Source of the DNA: Lacrimispora sinapis
GTDB lineage: Bacteria; Bacillota; Clostridia; Lachnospirales; Lachnospiraceae
Direction: 5' to 3'
NCBI RefSeq assembly: GCF_043633585.1
Contig: NZ_CP141832.1
Span: 868,001 to 932,000 of the forward strand
Length of the DNA: 64,000 nucleotides
The notes beneath the pieces are model-generated. The model searched no databases and had not been told where the DNA came from. It saw only the letters and a program-made list of their open reading frames with translations. Shown here one piece after another: positions 18,446 to 26,612 of the stretch; the stretch's first letter is position 1, and every line of letters begins with the position of its first letter. The position numbers and the translations under genes were made by a program.

Positions 18446-18895
18446 CTAATTATTTTCTAAATGCTTTAAAAGTTTTCCGCTTATTTCAATAAAATGGGCG
18501 GTTTCCTCTTCGGTTAGAACACCTTCGTATTCCTTATGAAGCAGATCCCATGATTCCATGATTTTATCCTGCAAGTAAAGTCCCTCCGAGGTAGTGTTCA
18601 AATACACCTGTTTCCCTTCTGATTGCTTTGAAACCAGCCCTTTATGCTCCAGCTTCTCAATCAGACGGGTAATGGTAGAGGGAGTTAAATGCAGCGTTTC
18701 TCCCAGCTCTTTCTGCATCATACCGCCGTTTAAGTTTACGAGATAAAGCAGCAGCGCATGGCTTGGAGAAAGCCCTGTTTTTGAAAAGGCCTCATCAGCG
18801 ATTTTCCCAAAAGCCCTGGAAAGTTTTGCATTGGAAAAAAATAAACAGCTGTTTAGAGTACAGACATGTTCTTTCGTATTGGTTTTCCCGTTCAA
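18446..18895 (-). CDS. MarR family transcriptional regulator
   Basis: A winged-helix MarR protein of about 149 residues (LSPSHALLLYLV; recognition helix in LTPSTITRLIEKLEHKGLV). The TTG at 18895 is taken as start because GAGGTG lies just upstream. The longer frame's ATG (18934) sits inside the -10 region of the promoter and could not be translated from it. It heads an operon with nitroreductase and ABM genes. A perfect inverted repeat at its promoter is the probable binding site, giving an autoregulated, ligand-sensing unit. Confidence 0.88.
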   Translation of the reverse strand: MNGKTNTKEHVCTLNSCLFFSNAKLSRAFGKIADEAFSKTGLSPSHALLLYLVNLNGGMMQKELGETLHLTPSTITRLIEKLEHKGLVSKQSEGKQVYLNTTSEGLYLQDKIMESWDLLHKEYEGVLTEEETAHFIEISGKLLKHLENN

Positions 18896-18911
18896 TTCAT
18901 CACCTCTTTTG

Positions 18912-18953
18912 TTTGTACATACAAATGTTAGCATAGATTTTTTTAGCTGTCAA
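18912..18953 (-). promoter_or_regulatory. Promoter and MarR operator of the nitroreductase operon
   Basis: On the minus strand TTGACA (18948-18953), a 17-base spacer and TAACAT (18925-18930) form a promoter. Overlapping its downstream edge is TTTGTACATACAAA (18912-18925), a perfect 6-bp inverted repeat with a 2-base centre. The position fits a MarR operator blocking transcription start. Confidence 0.7.
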
Positions 18954-19009
18954 TACTTGCAGACAATTTTTGGTAACTGAATTTTGTAAAATTTAATTAC
19001 ATAATTTCA

Positions 19010-19038
19010 TTGACAAAGAGCCATAATAGAAATATAAT
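19010..19038 (+). promoter_or_regulatory. Promoter of glutathione peroxidase 1
   Basis: TTGACA (19010-19015), 17 bases and TATAAT (19033-19038) give a consensus promoter. Upstream, TGTAA-N7-TTACA (18985-19001) is a weak inverted repeat; an AATTTTGTA half-site lies downstream near 19066. They resemble half OhrR boxes only loosely. Confidence 0.7.
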
Positions 19039-19092
19039 AAAGATGATTTTAATAAATTTAATTTTGTATAATAGATTAAGGAGGTATATGAT

Positions 19093-19638
19093 ATGTCTGT
19101 TTATGATTTTACGGTAAAGACAATGGAAGGTGCAGAAAAGAAATTATCTGATTATGCAGGGAAGGTTTTGTTGATCGTTAATACAGCTACCGCTTGCGGT
19201 TTCACTCCTCAGTATGGCGATCTTCAGAAAATTTATGAAAAGTATGCGGATCAGGGCTTAGAAATCCTTGATTTTCCATGCAACCAGTTCGGCAATCAGG
19301 CACCTGGTGCGGATGAGGAAATTCATTCCTTTTGTACCGGAAGGTTTGGAATCACCTATCCTCAGTTTTCAAAGATTGAGGTAAATGGTGATCATGCGAT
19401 CCCGCTTTATCAGTATCTTGTAAAGGAAAAAGGGTTTGAAGGCTTTGATGCCGGACATGAACTGACCTCTGTTTTGGAGAAGATGTTTGAAGAAAAGAAT
19501 CCTGATTATAAGAACGAGCCTGATATCAAATGGAATTTTACAAAGTTTCTTGTGGACCGCAAGGGAAATGTAGTAAAAAGGTTTGAACCGACTGCGGATA
19601 TGAAGCTTTTAGAAGAGAGTATAAAAGAATTATTGTAA
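19093..19638 (+). CDS. Glutathione peroxidase family protein (Cys type), paralog 1
   Basis: The 181-residue thiol peroxidase has the peroxidatic site TATACGFTPQ (Cys35, not Sec), LDFPCNQFG with the second conserved cysteine/glutamine, and KWNFTKFLVD with the tryptophan-asparagine pair. Cys-type bacterial members usually use thioredoxin rather than glutathione. An OhrR-like regulator follows 40 bases later on the same strand, so organic-peroxide induction is likely. It is longer than paralog 2 by an insertion around residues 110-145. Confidence 0.93.
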   Translation: MSVYDFTVKTMEGAEKKLSDYAGKVLLIVNTATACGFTPQYGDLQKIYEKYADQGLEILDFPCNQFGNQAPGADEEIHSFCTGRFGITYPQFSKIEVNGDHAIPLYQYLVKEKGFEGFDAGHELTSVLEKMFEEKNPDYKNEPDIKWNFTKFLVDRKGNVVKRFEPTADMKLLEESIKELL

Positions 19639-19678
19639 TTATATTTTATATGATACAGTGGGAGAACGGAGACCAGTT

Positions 19679-20122
19679 ATGAATTACGACAAATTGAAAA
19701 TAGAAAACCAGCTATGCTTTCCACTCTATGCATGTTCCCGTGAGATTGTACGAATGTATAAGCCATTTCTCGATGAGATCGGTTTGACTTACACCCAGTA
19801 CATCGCCATGATGGTATTATGGGAGAGGAAGCGGCTTACCGTAAAGCAGTTAGGAGAAATCCTTTATCTGGACAGCGGTACCCTCACTCCCCTGTTGAAA
19901 AAGATGGAAAGTGCCGGGCTTCTTAAACGCAGCCGGGACAAAGCAGACGAACGAAGTGTCATTGCAGAACTGACGGAACAAGGTGAGAAACTGAAAGAAA
20001 AAGCGGTGGTCATTCCGGAACGGATTGCTCAGTGTGTTCCTCTTGATGGGAATGAAGCAAAGCAGTTATATGAACTGCTCTATAAGATATTAGGAAGTTC
20101 TAACCGGAACCAGGACCGGTAA
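19679..20122 (+). CDS. OhrR-type MarR regulator (organic peroxide sensor)
   Basis: The 147-residue MarR protein has the OhrR hallmark NQLCFPLYACS: Cys13 corresponds to the peroxide-sensing Cys15 of B. subtilis OhrR. The winged helix is LYLDSGTLTPLLKKMESAGLL and the following RSRDKADERSV matches OhrR closely. ATG 19679 has GGAGA upstream; a GTG 21 bases earlier is possible. In the family, oxidation of this cysteine releases DNA. The second cysteine (Cys19) nearby could allow disulfide chemistry. Confidence 0.88.
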   Translation: MNYDKLKIENQLCFPLYACSREIVRMYKPFLDEIGLTYTQYIAMMVLWERKRLTVKQLGEILYLDSGTLTPLLKKMESAGLLKRSRDKADERSVIAELTEQGEKLKEKAVVIPERIAQCVPLDGNEAKQLYELLYKILGSSNRNQDR

Positions 20123-20127
20123 TTTAT

Positions 20128-20175
20128 AAAATGCGTCTTGAAACAGCTTTTAAAGCTCACTCAAGACGCATTTTT
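20128..20175 (+). terminator. Terminator after the OhrR-like gene
   Basis: AAAATGCGTCTTGA pairs with TCAAGACGCATTTTT across a 19-base loop. It is convergent with the next minus-strand gene and probably works in both directions. Confidence 0.8.
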
Positions 20176-20227
20176 ATTGATTTCTTTAAGTAGGTACATG
20201 TAATGGAAGATATGGTTTGCAAAGAGA

Positions 20228-21583
20228 TTAACAGCATATATTGCAGCCGATTCCCTGGGGAAATGAAAAAACATGGAGAGGATCGTATTGTTCCTTCACC
20301 ATTTTTAATCTGCGGACGTTACAGCCGTAGTACTCCTCTAAATACAGGGGAAGTCCATCGTAGGGAAAATTAACGTAAGCGCCTTCGGTAATGGATTTTA
20401 GATAGCAGAAACGTTCTGAGATCCAGGCGGCATTGTTGCATTTGCAGCCGTCATAAACCGTATTGAGCCAGATTATATACTTTGCATTGCGATAGGTAAA
20501 GGCAGTTGCGGACGGATCCTCTTCAGCCACTTTGCCGCCCAGGGCATAAAAGGATAGGGCGGCATAACTGGAGCCCTGGGGACGATCTGCGATCATATCT
20601 GCCAGACGGCAGCTTTCGCAATCGGTAAAATCACGGAGAACGAAACGGCTTGTGGACTGGAAGGCTTCAAATGGCGGATAAAAACTGCCGATGCGATTGA
20701 CTGCTTCTAAAAATGGCAGGTATTTGAGCGTGTACTTTACTCCGCCCAGCCTTAAAAGGGGCGTTATGATTCCAAGAGCGGCTTCCGGCGGGCCGTAGAA
20801 GAACCCGCGCGCGAGGATGCCCAGGCCATCTTCTATAGAATTGAAAATCCTTGAGACCAGAGTGATTCTGGGATCTGCGGCTGCAAGCCAATCCTGCCAG
20901 GTCCGTATAAAGGAGGCTTGTTTTTCCTGATCGGAATCCGGGTATCGGATGTCGATCAATGTGATTTTGTCGATTTTTTCTGGAAGACGGAAGGTCATGG
21001 ATACAATGATGCCAAAATTTCCGCCGCCGCATCCCCGAAGCGCCCAGAACAAATCGGGGTTTTCTTGGGGACTGGCAGTCAGAGCCGTTCCTTCATAATT
21101 GATCATCCGGAGTTTGGTAAGATTGTCGCACCCAAGACCCAGGTACCGGCAGGAGAGTCCCCAGCCGCCTCCCAGTGCATAGCCGCTCACCCCCACACTG
21201 GGGCAGGTGCCTCCGGGGAAAGGATATCCAAGGGAGGAGACAAATTCGTATACCTGTCTGTTGTTCACCCCTCCTTCCACCGTAAGCAAATGGGCAGTTT
21301 CATCTATGGTGATCTGATTCATTTCACTTAAATCAATCTCCAGGATATCATTTCCTGTGGAATAGCCTTCATAATTATGGCCGCCGCTTCGGATACGCAG
21401 GGAGACATGATGGGATATGGACCACAGCACAGCATTGCTGACATCCCCCTCATTGAGACAGTAAACGATGGCCAGAGGAAATTTATTTACGGCTCTGTTA
21501 TAAACTTGTCTCAGCGCTTGGTAAGAAGGGTCCTCTGGAGTTATTACACGGCCGGTAAGACCATCAAAGTCACAAAGGTTCAT
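20228..21583 (-). CDS. FAD-linked oxidase, berberine-bridge-enzyme-like
   Basis: The 451-residue flavoprotein has an N-terminal FAD_binding_4 domain. RSGGHNYEGYS contains the histidine that binds FAD covalently, and GGTCPSVGVSGYALGGGWG contains the cysteine for a second covalent bond, so a bicovalent flavin is expected. The C-terminal BBE segment is YDPLHVFSFPQGI. Such enzymes oxidise alcohols, sugars or alkaloid-like substrates with oxygen or another acceptor, which is noteworthy in a likely anaerobe. It is monocistronic; no substrate is indicated by neighbours. Confidence 0.9.
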   Translation of the reverse strand: MNLCDFDGLTGRVITPEDPSYQALRQVYNRAVNKFPLAIVYCLNEGDVSNAVLWSISHHVSLRIRSGGHNYEGYSTGNDILEIDLSEMNQITIDETAHLLTVEGGVNNRQVYEFVSSLGYPFPGGTCPSVGVSGYALGGGWGLSCRYLGLGCDNLTKLRMINYEGTALTASPQENPDLFWALRGCGGGNFGIIVSMTFRLPEKIDKITLIDIRYPDSDQEKQASFIRTWQDWLAAADPRITLVSRIFNSIEDGLGILARGFFYGPPEAALGIITPLLRLGGVKYTLKYLPFLEAVNRIGSFYPPFEAFQSTSRFVLRDFTDCESCRLADMIADRPQGSSYAALSFYALGGKVAEEDPSATAFTYRNAKYIIWLNTVYDGCKCNNAAWISERFCYLKSITEGAYVNFPYDGLPLYLEEYYGCNVRRLKMVKEQYDPLHVFSFPQGIGCNICC

Positions 21584-21688
21584 AGGATTGCCTCCTTTCT
21601 TACTATCATGTTATTATAAGAAAGGGGATTTGGTGCGGTGTGTATTTTCCAGTCAGGATATGTCGGTTAAAACCAAATTGTGAAATAA

Positions 21689-22300
21689 TTAACTAATTTG
21701 AACATCGCCGTCATGAACCAGGATTACTTCAGAATTTGTGATGGGTTTTAAATCCATGGAACCCTTATATAGGGAAATGATTTTTTCCACTGCATCTTTA
21801 AAAGGAAAACAGTTATAATGAGGCAATGGGAAAAAATCAATGATCTGCAGCCCGTCAAAGTTTTCTAAATCGGCTGCTATGCTGCAGTCATCCATTTCTT
21901 TTACATATTCGATGTTGGGAGAGAGAATGATGGAGCCGGCGGATTCTCCGATATAGGGCTTTCCTGACCGGATCTGTTCCTTTATGATTTGATCTGCTCC
22001 GGTTCTTTTCATTTCCTGCAGTAAAAAGAATGTGTTGCCGCCGGTAACATATATAAAGTCATTATTTTCCAATTTGCTTCTGATTTCGGTCTGCGCTGCG
22101 GTGGATATTTCCAGTTCCTCTACGTGAAGCCCCAGCTGTTTTAATGCCTTCTTGCCTGATTCTACAAAAAAATCCACCTTTTCATGCAATGCGGCTGTTG
22201 GAATAAAGGTGACGGTTTTTCCTGCCAAATCACCGGATATAAAGTCTGGGAGCAGGTTTGCAGCATCCTGAAAGGATGAAGATAAAAAAAGTTTGATCAT
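21689..22300 (-). CDS. Peptidase S51-like (type 1 glutamine amidotransferase-like) protein
   Basis: The 203-residue protein of the peptidase E / cyanophycinase family has the nucleophile elbow GESAGSI with the active serine, VTGGNTFFLLQ upstream, and HYNCFPF. Members cleave Asp-X dipeptides or related bonds. A WYL-type regulator diverges upstream. Function in this strain is not predictable beyond peptide turnover. Confidence 0.87.
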   Translation of the reverse strand: MIKLFLSSSFQDAANLLPDFISGDLAGKTVTFIPTAALHEKVDFFVESGKKALKQLGLHVEELEISTAAQTEIRSKLENNDFIYVTGGNTFFLLQEMKRTGADQIIKEQIRSGKPYIGESAGSIILSPNIEYVKEMDDCSIAADLENFDGLQIIDFFPLPHYNCFPFKDAVEKIISLYKGSMDLKPITNSEVILVHDGDVQIS

Positions 22301-22396
22301 AATACATTTCCTCCTATAGTTTATTTGCTTTTATTATAACCAGTAATTGTTGACATCAGTATGTCAGTCACCTAAAATAAAGTTGGAGGTATTAGA

Positions 22397-23329
22397 ATGA
22401 AGTTTGAACGGATGCTTGCGATCGTAATGCTGCTTTTGCAGCGAAAGCAGATAACGGCAAAAGAACTGGCGGAGACGTTTGAGGTATCGGTACGGACCAT
22501 TTACCGGGATATTGATGCCATCAGCGCTGCCGGTATACCGGTTGTTACCGTTTCAGGAACCGGCGGGGGAATCGGTATTATGGAGCAGTATAAAATGGAA
22601 AAGGGGATCTTTACAGCGGATGATATCAGTACGATGCTGATGGGCCTTGGGATCGTTCATAATGCGTTGTCAGGAAAGGATATTACAAAGGTTCGTGCGA
22701 AAGTCAAAAGTTTTGTTTCGGAGGAGTTTGCCGATGAGGTAGCTTCCAAAACAGATCAGGTCATGTTTGATCTTTCTTCCTGGATGAGAGGAAAAGATTC
22801 AAACAAAGTTCTTGATGCGGTTAAAGAGGCGATGGAACAAAACCGTTGCATATCCTTTTCTTATCTGGGCAGAAGAGGGAAGGAGAGAGTAAGCGGCATG
22901 GAACCTCACCGCCTGGTATTTAAAAACAGCCATTGGTATCTCCAGGGGTACGTGAGAAAAAAAGAGGATTTCCGATTATTTAAACTTGGAAGAATGTGCC
23001 AGGTGCAGAAGGAACTGAATTCTTTCCCACGAAAGACCCTGCCGCATCCATTTTCTGATTTTACCCATGAGATGAGCAGAAAAACATTTCAAATAAAACT
23101 GCTGGTGGATCAGTCGGCGGTTGATCGAATGCTTGATTACTGCACTTTTGATGATATGACAGACCTTGAAAATGGGAAATACCTTGTGAAGTTTCATTTT
23201 ATTGATGATGATTACGGATATGGCATATTACTGAGTTTTGGAAATAAACTGACCTGTGTGGAGCCGGACTTTGTACGCAGGGAATTACAAAGGCGTCTGG
23301 AAGAGATGCTGGAACAATATTCCAGGTAA
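22397..23329 (+). CDS. YafY-type transcriptional regulator (HTH_11 + WYL)
   Basis: The 310-residue protein has an N-terminal HTH_11 winged helix (AKELAETFEVSVRTIYRDIDAI), a central WYL domain with ISFSYLGRRG and RLVFKNSHWYLQGY, and a WCX-like C-terminus. WYL domains sense nucleic acid or other ligands. It is divergently transcribed from the S51-like gene, with the 96-base gap containing both promoters, so that gene is a plausible target. GGAGG precedes the ATG. Confidence 0.9.
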   Translation: MKFERMLAIVMLLLQRKQITAKELAETFEVSVRTIYRDIDAISAAGIPVVTVSGTGGGIGIMEQYKMEKGIFTADDISTMLMGLGIVHNALSGKDITKVRAKVKSFVSEEFADEVASKTDQVMFDLSSWMRGKDSNKVLDAVKEAMEQNRCISFSYLGRRGKERVSGMEPHRLVFKNSHWYLQGYVRKKEDFRLFKLGRMCQVQKELNSFPRKTLPHPFSDFTHEMSRKTFQIKLLVDQSAVDRMLDYCTFDDMTDLENGKYLVKFHFIDDDYGYGILLSFGNKLTCVEPDFVRRELQRRLEEMLEQYSR

Positions 23330-23383
23330 TGTTGATCTTTCGCTGTCTGGTTTAGAGAAAGTTAAATATTCAGATAATAAAAG

Positions 23384-23412
23384 AAGGTGCAGCTTCAAAC
23401 TGCACCTTTTTT
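23384..23412 (+). terminator. Terminator between the WYL regulator and MBL gene
   Basis: AAGGTGCAG, seven bases, CTGCACCTT followed by TTTT. It is compact and strong. Confidence 0.85.
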
Positions 23413-23419
23413 GGTGGTT

Positions 23420-24169
23420 TTATAATTCCATGATCTTTTTCTCTTCCAAATGGGCAAGGCTTTCCGGAGTGTGGGTAGAAAGATAGACCGTTTTATGATC
23501 CTTAATAAAAGCGCGTGCTTTTGAAAGCGTCTCTTTTGCGGCTTCCAGATCTTCAAAAACGACAGACAAGCGGTTTTCTTTCAGTGCGGCATCGGTATAC
23601 GTGATATCTCCATGAATCAGGTAGAAGAGTCCGTCAATCTCTGCGATTACGATGCTGTTGCCTTTTGTATGTCCCGGAGCAGGAAGAAAATACACCCCAT
23701 CCGTGATCTTTTCACTGGATTCAAAGTTATAATAAGGGCCATCCTTAAACGTAACACGGACGATGTTGTCCCCCTCCAGCTTTAAGGCGTCGGCTTCAGC
23801 CTCGGAAAGATAGATTTTTGCATTGGGGAAGCTTCTCAGTTCTCCGGAATGATCCGGATGCTTATGCGTTAAAAGAATCCTGGTTACCTGCTCCGGAGTG
23901 TATCCAAGCTCTGCCAAAGCGGTTAAATAATCATTGATTCGTTTTCCCTGATAAATTTTCTGTCCTTCTCTTGGGGGAGTGTCAGGCGTTTCTTTTGGGA
24001 TTCCGGTATCAACTAAAATCACTTCTTTTCCTGTGTCGATTACATGATTTTGCAGGCTGGATGGGTAAGTTTTACCTTCATCAAAGATTGGTTCGCTTAC
24101 TCCGCCTCCCATTGCAAATGGCTGTGTCATAAATCCGTCTTCGTATAACTTAACTGCTTTGATCTCCAT
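23420..24169 (-). CDS. MBL-fold metallo-hydrolase (AHL-lactonase-like)
   Basis: The 249-residue metallo-beta-lactamase-fold enzyme has VDTGIP, then TLKHPDHSG-type zinc motif (LLTHKHPDHSGEL), APGHTKGN, IHGDITY and a late histidine in LSTHTPES. This arrangement matches the N-acyl-homoserine lactonase branch, but the branch includes many lactonases and thioesterases. It lies 46 bases downstream of the second glutathione peroxidase on the same strand, so it could be in the same OhrR-controlled transcript. Confidence 0.88.
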   Translation of the reverse strand: MEIKAVKLYEDGFMTQPFAMGGGVSEPIFDEGKTYPSSLQNHVIDTGKEVILVDTGIPKETPDTPPREGQKIYQGKRINDYLTALAELGYTPEQVTRILLTHKHPDHSGELRSFPNAKIYLSEAEADALKLEGDNIVRVTFKDGPYYNFESSEKITDGVYFLPAPGHTKGNSIVIAEIDGLFYLIHGDITYTDAALKENRLSVVFEDLEAAKETLSKARAFIKDHKTVYLSTHTPESLAHLEEKKIMEL

Positions 24170-24215
24170 GTGAATTTTTCCTTTCTGCTAACCCTTTTTA
24201 TTTATATATGGCTCT

Positions 24216-24689
24216 TTATAAAAGAGCAAGAATCTCTTTTTCTAATTTTTCCGGTTTATCCGTGGGAGCATAGCGCTTCAGAACCGTTCCGTTCCGATCC
24301 ACCAGGAATTTTGTGAAATTCCACTTGATCCCTGAACCAAACATTCCCTTCTGACTGGATTTTAAATAGGTAAAAAGGGGGGATTCATTGGCTCCGTTTA
24401 CCTCAATTTTAGCAAACTGGGGAAATGAAACCTGGTAAGTCAACTGACAGAATTCGTGAATTTCCTCTTCATTACCGGGTGCCTGATGGCCAAACTGGTT
24501 GCAGGGGAAATCGAGAATCTCAAAGCCCCGGTCCTTATACTTTTTGTATAACGCCTCAAGTCCCTCATATTGTGGGGTAAATCCGCAGCCAGTGGCTGTA
24601 TTTACAATGAGCAGGACCTTTCCCTTATAATCTGAAAGGGAAACCGGGTTTTGTTTCATGTCCATGACTGTAATATCGTATAAATTCAT
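24216..24689 (-). CDS. Glutathione peroxidase family protein (Cys type), paralog 2
   Basis: The 157-residue thiol peroxidase has TATGCGFTPQ (Cys35), LDFPCNQFGHQ and KWNFTKFLVD. ATG 24689 is preceded by GAGAGGTG; an upstream GTG is less likely. It is a shorter, diverged paralog of the gene at 19.1 kb. Its promoter carries an excellent OhrR box over the -10, so the OhrR-like protein encoded 4.6 kb away is the likely repressor. It probably shares a transcript with the MBL-fold hydrolase. Confidence 0.93.
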   Translation of the reverse strand: MNLYDITVMDMKQNPVSLSDYKGKVLLIVNTATGCGFTPQYEGLEALYKKYKDRGFEILDFPCNQFGHQAPGNEEEIHEFCQLTYQVSFPQFAKIEVNGANESPLFTYLKSSQKGMFGSGIKWNFTKFLVDRNGTVLKRYAPTDKPEKLEKEILALL

Positions 24690-24722
24690 TTTTGGCACCT
24701 CTCCATAAGATTTGTTATTTGA

Positions 24723-24760
24723 TACAATTGTATTGTACTCAATTTAATTTCAAATGTCAA
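24723..24760 (-). promoter_or_regulatory. OhrR-type operator over the promoter of glutathione peroxidase 2
   Basis: On the minus strand TTGACA (24755-24760), 17 bases and TACAAT (24732-24737) form the promoter. TACAATTGTATTGTA (24723-24737) is a perfect inverted repeat and matches the B. subtilis OhrR box TACAATTAAATTGTA at 13 of 15 positions. It covers the -10 box. Confidence 0.8.
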
Positions 24761-24884
24761 TAGTTTTTTGATATTTATTTTTATAAAACAATCTGCCAAA
24801 AGAAAAAGGGGTATGGTTTCCCGGCAAACAGAATTTTATGAAGAATTATTTCCATAAAATGAAGTTTGCGGCGGGTTGACAGGT

Positions 24885-24912
24885 ACTATTCCGATTTTTT
24901 TATCATAACATA
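24885..24912 (+). promoter_or_regulatory. Sigma-K-like promoter of the LysM protein gene
   Basis: AC (24885-24886), 17 bases and CATAACATA (24904-24912) fit the clostridial sigma-K pattern AC-N16/17-CATANNNTA, placed 34 bases before the start codon. The motif is short, so chance occurrence is possible. Confidence 0.4.
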
Positions 24913-24946
24913 AGACAAATTGTTTTATTTGAAAGGCAGTAATATT

Positions 24947-26578
24947 ATGGCTTCTTGTCCTAATGGAATGTTTTCCTACACCGTTCAGGCCGGTGATACA
25001 CTGTGGCTGATTTCAAGACGATTTAATACGACCGTTGATGCGATCATGAATGCAAACCGTGGCCTTGTTCCCAACAATTTAAGGGTTGGGCAGATGATCT
25101 GCATCCCTGGTGGAGCATGGCCTCAGCCACAGCCGCCGAGAAACTGTCCGGTAGGGCTGCGCGCCTATACCATTCAAAACGGGGATACCCTTTGGAAACT
25201 CTCTCAGACTTATTGTACAACAGTTGAAACTATTATGGCTTTAAATCCGGGAATTAATCCCAATAATCTAATGACCGGTCAGGTAATCTGGATACCAGCC
25301 GGATACCGGTTCCGCAGTTTTCCAATATGGCCCCGCATGCAGCAGGAGGATTCTGATGATATAGAGGAAAATGGTGAGCTGCCTGCTTGTCCGGAAGGTT
25401 ATCGTTCTTACATTATTCAAGCGGGAGATACTCTGTGGCTGCTTTCTCAGCGTCTTAATACGACCGTTGAAGCGCTTATGATGGCAAACCCGGGAATCAA
25501 TCCGACCAATCTGTTTGTCGGGCAGGTGATCTGCGTTCCAATGACCGGAAGTAACAATATGGGTTCCATGCCACAGCCCATGCCACAGCCGATGCCGCAG
25601 CCCATGCCACAGCCGATGCCGCAGCCAAGCCAGCAGCCGATGCCACAGCCGACGTTGCAGCCGATGCCACAGCCGACGTTGCAGCCGATGCCGCAGCCAA
25701 GTCAGCAGCCGATGCCTCAGCCAATGCCGCAGCCAAGTCAGCAGCCGATGCCGCAGCCGATGCCGCAGCCAATGCCTGAGACAATGCCGCGGTCCGGCCA
25801 ACAGCCGGCAACTCAGCCGACAATGCCGCGTGCGGGCCAACAGCCGGCAACTCAGCCGACAATGCCGAGGGCGGGCCAACAGCCTGCAACCCGGCCGACA
25901 ATGCCGCGTGCGGGTCAACAGCCGGCAACCCAGCCGGCAACGCCGAGGGCGGGCCAACAGCCGGCAACCCAACCGGCAACGCCGCGGTCTGGTCAACAGC
26001 CCATGCCTCAACAGGATCCTCCATTGGAATTGTGGGTTACAAGAGCAGAGCAGAATTTAAATAATTATCTCCGGTTTCTGTGGATTCAGAATGCTTATTG
26101 GCTGAGAATAGCCATTCAGAGCAGGCTGTTCAATCTACCGGATGCAGAGATAATTGGAGCTCGGCTAATGCAGAACCCAAGAGATTTTGAGGCGGCGCTC
26201 CGTACCTTCTATGGAAATGACAATGCCTCTGCCCTTGCTGATCTGATGTTGGATCAATTAAACATCGCCACTGATCTGGTAAATGCTATGATAAATGCCG
26301 ATGCAGAAGCACAGGCAGATGCGGAAAGACGCTGGAATGAAAATGCGGATGAAATAGCATCATTTTTACACAGCATCAATTCCTACTGGTCGGAAGCTGA
26401 TTTGCGGACCATATTCCGCAGTAATCTGGATTTATTAAAGCAGCTGGTATCAGACATGATGGCACGTAATTTTGAAGCAAGCAACGATACATTTACCAAT
26501 CTTGAACGTCAGGCAATGGAACTGGCAGATGTCATGACACAGGGAATCGTAAGACAGTTTCCGCAGTTTTTCAGATAA
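24947..26578 (+). CDS. Three-LysM protein with Pro/Gln repeat region and conserved helical C-terminal domain
   Basis: The 543-residue protein has no signal peptide or membrane segment. Three LysM domains (about 9-55, 71-117, 152-200; each with GDTLW and NPxNLxxGQ) bind glycan such as peptidoglycan. Then come about 70 residues of PMPQP-type repeats, six 13-residue copies of a RxGQQPATQPxMP unit, and a helical C-terminal domain (about 345-543; LWIQNAYWLRIAI, NADEIASFLHSINSYWSE, MTQGIVRQFP). I recognise that last domain from many uncharacterised Firmicutes proteins. Lack of a secretion signal plus a sigma-K-like promoter suggests a spore coat or cortex-associated protein made in the mother cell. 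The ribosome site is weak (GAAAGG). Its terminator is split by the mobile element. Confidence 0.85.
   Translation: MASCPNGMFSYTVQAGDTLWLISRRFNTTVDAIMNANRGLVPNNLRVGQMICIPGGAWPQPQPPRNCPVGLRAYTIQNGDTLWKLSQTYCTTVETIMALNPGINPNNLMTGQVIWIPAGYRFRSFPIWPRMQQEDSDDIEENGELPACPEGYRSYIIQAGDTLWLLSQRLNTTVEALMMANPGINPTNLFVGQVICVPMTGSNNMGSMPQPMPQPMPQPMPQPMPQPSQQPMPQPTLQPMPQPTLQPMPQPSQQPMPQPMPQPSQQPMPQPMPQPMPETMPRSGQQPATQPTMPRAGQQPATQPTMPRAGQQPATRPTMPRAGQQPATQPATPRAGQQPATQPATPRSGQQPMPQQDPPLELWVTRAEQNLNNYLRFLWIQNAYWLRIAIQSRLFNLPDAEIIGARLMQNPRDFEAALRTFYGNDNASALADLMLDQLNIATDLVNAMINADAEAQADAERRWNENADEIASFLHSINSYWSEADLRTIFRSNLDLLKQLVSDMMARNFEASNDTFTNLERQAMELADVMTQGIVRQFPQFFR
25568..26017 (+). repeat. In-frame minisatellite within the LysM gene
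   Basis: About 216 bases of short CAGCCGATGCCG-type units (encoding PMPQP variants) are followed by six 39-base units starting at 25784, 25823, 25862, 25901, 25940 and 25979. Units are in frame and differ by few bases, so slippage would change protein length without a frameshift. Confidence 0.9.
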
Positions 26579-26584
26579 GTAAAT

Positions 26585-26599
26585 AAAAAAGCAGTCCGG
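26585..26599 (+). terminator. Left half of the LysM gene terminator, split by the mobile element
   Basis: AAAAAAGCAGTCCGG, 7 bases after the LysM stop codon, is the exact reverse complement of CCGGACTGCTTTTTT at 34830-34844. Together they would form a 15-bp stem with a T-run. The mobile element now separates the halves. Confidence 0.8.
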
Positions 26600-26612
26600 G
26601 AATGACCCGTGT

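Noticed and set aside
19093..19638. Selenoprotein glutathione peroxidase
   Set aside because: The active site codon is an ordinary cysteine (TGC) in both paralogs; there is no in-frame TGA.
25568..26017. Regular repeats that look CRISPR-like
   Set aside because: Units are 39 bases or shorter, tandem with no unique spacers, in frame with the LysM protein, and no cas genes are near.
25268..26024. Long open frames antisense to the LysM gene
   Set aside because: They mirror the biased codons of the repeat region, have no ribosome site and encode low-complexity Arg/Leu or Ala-rich strings.
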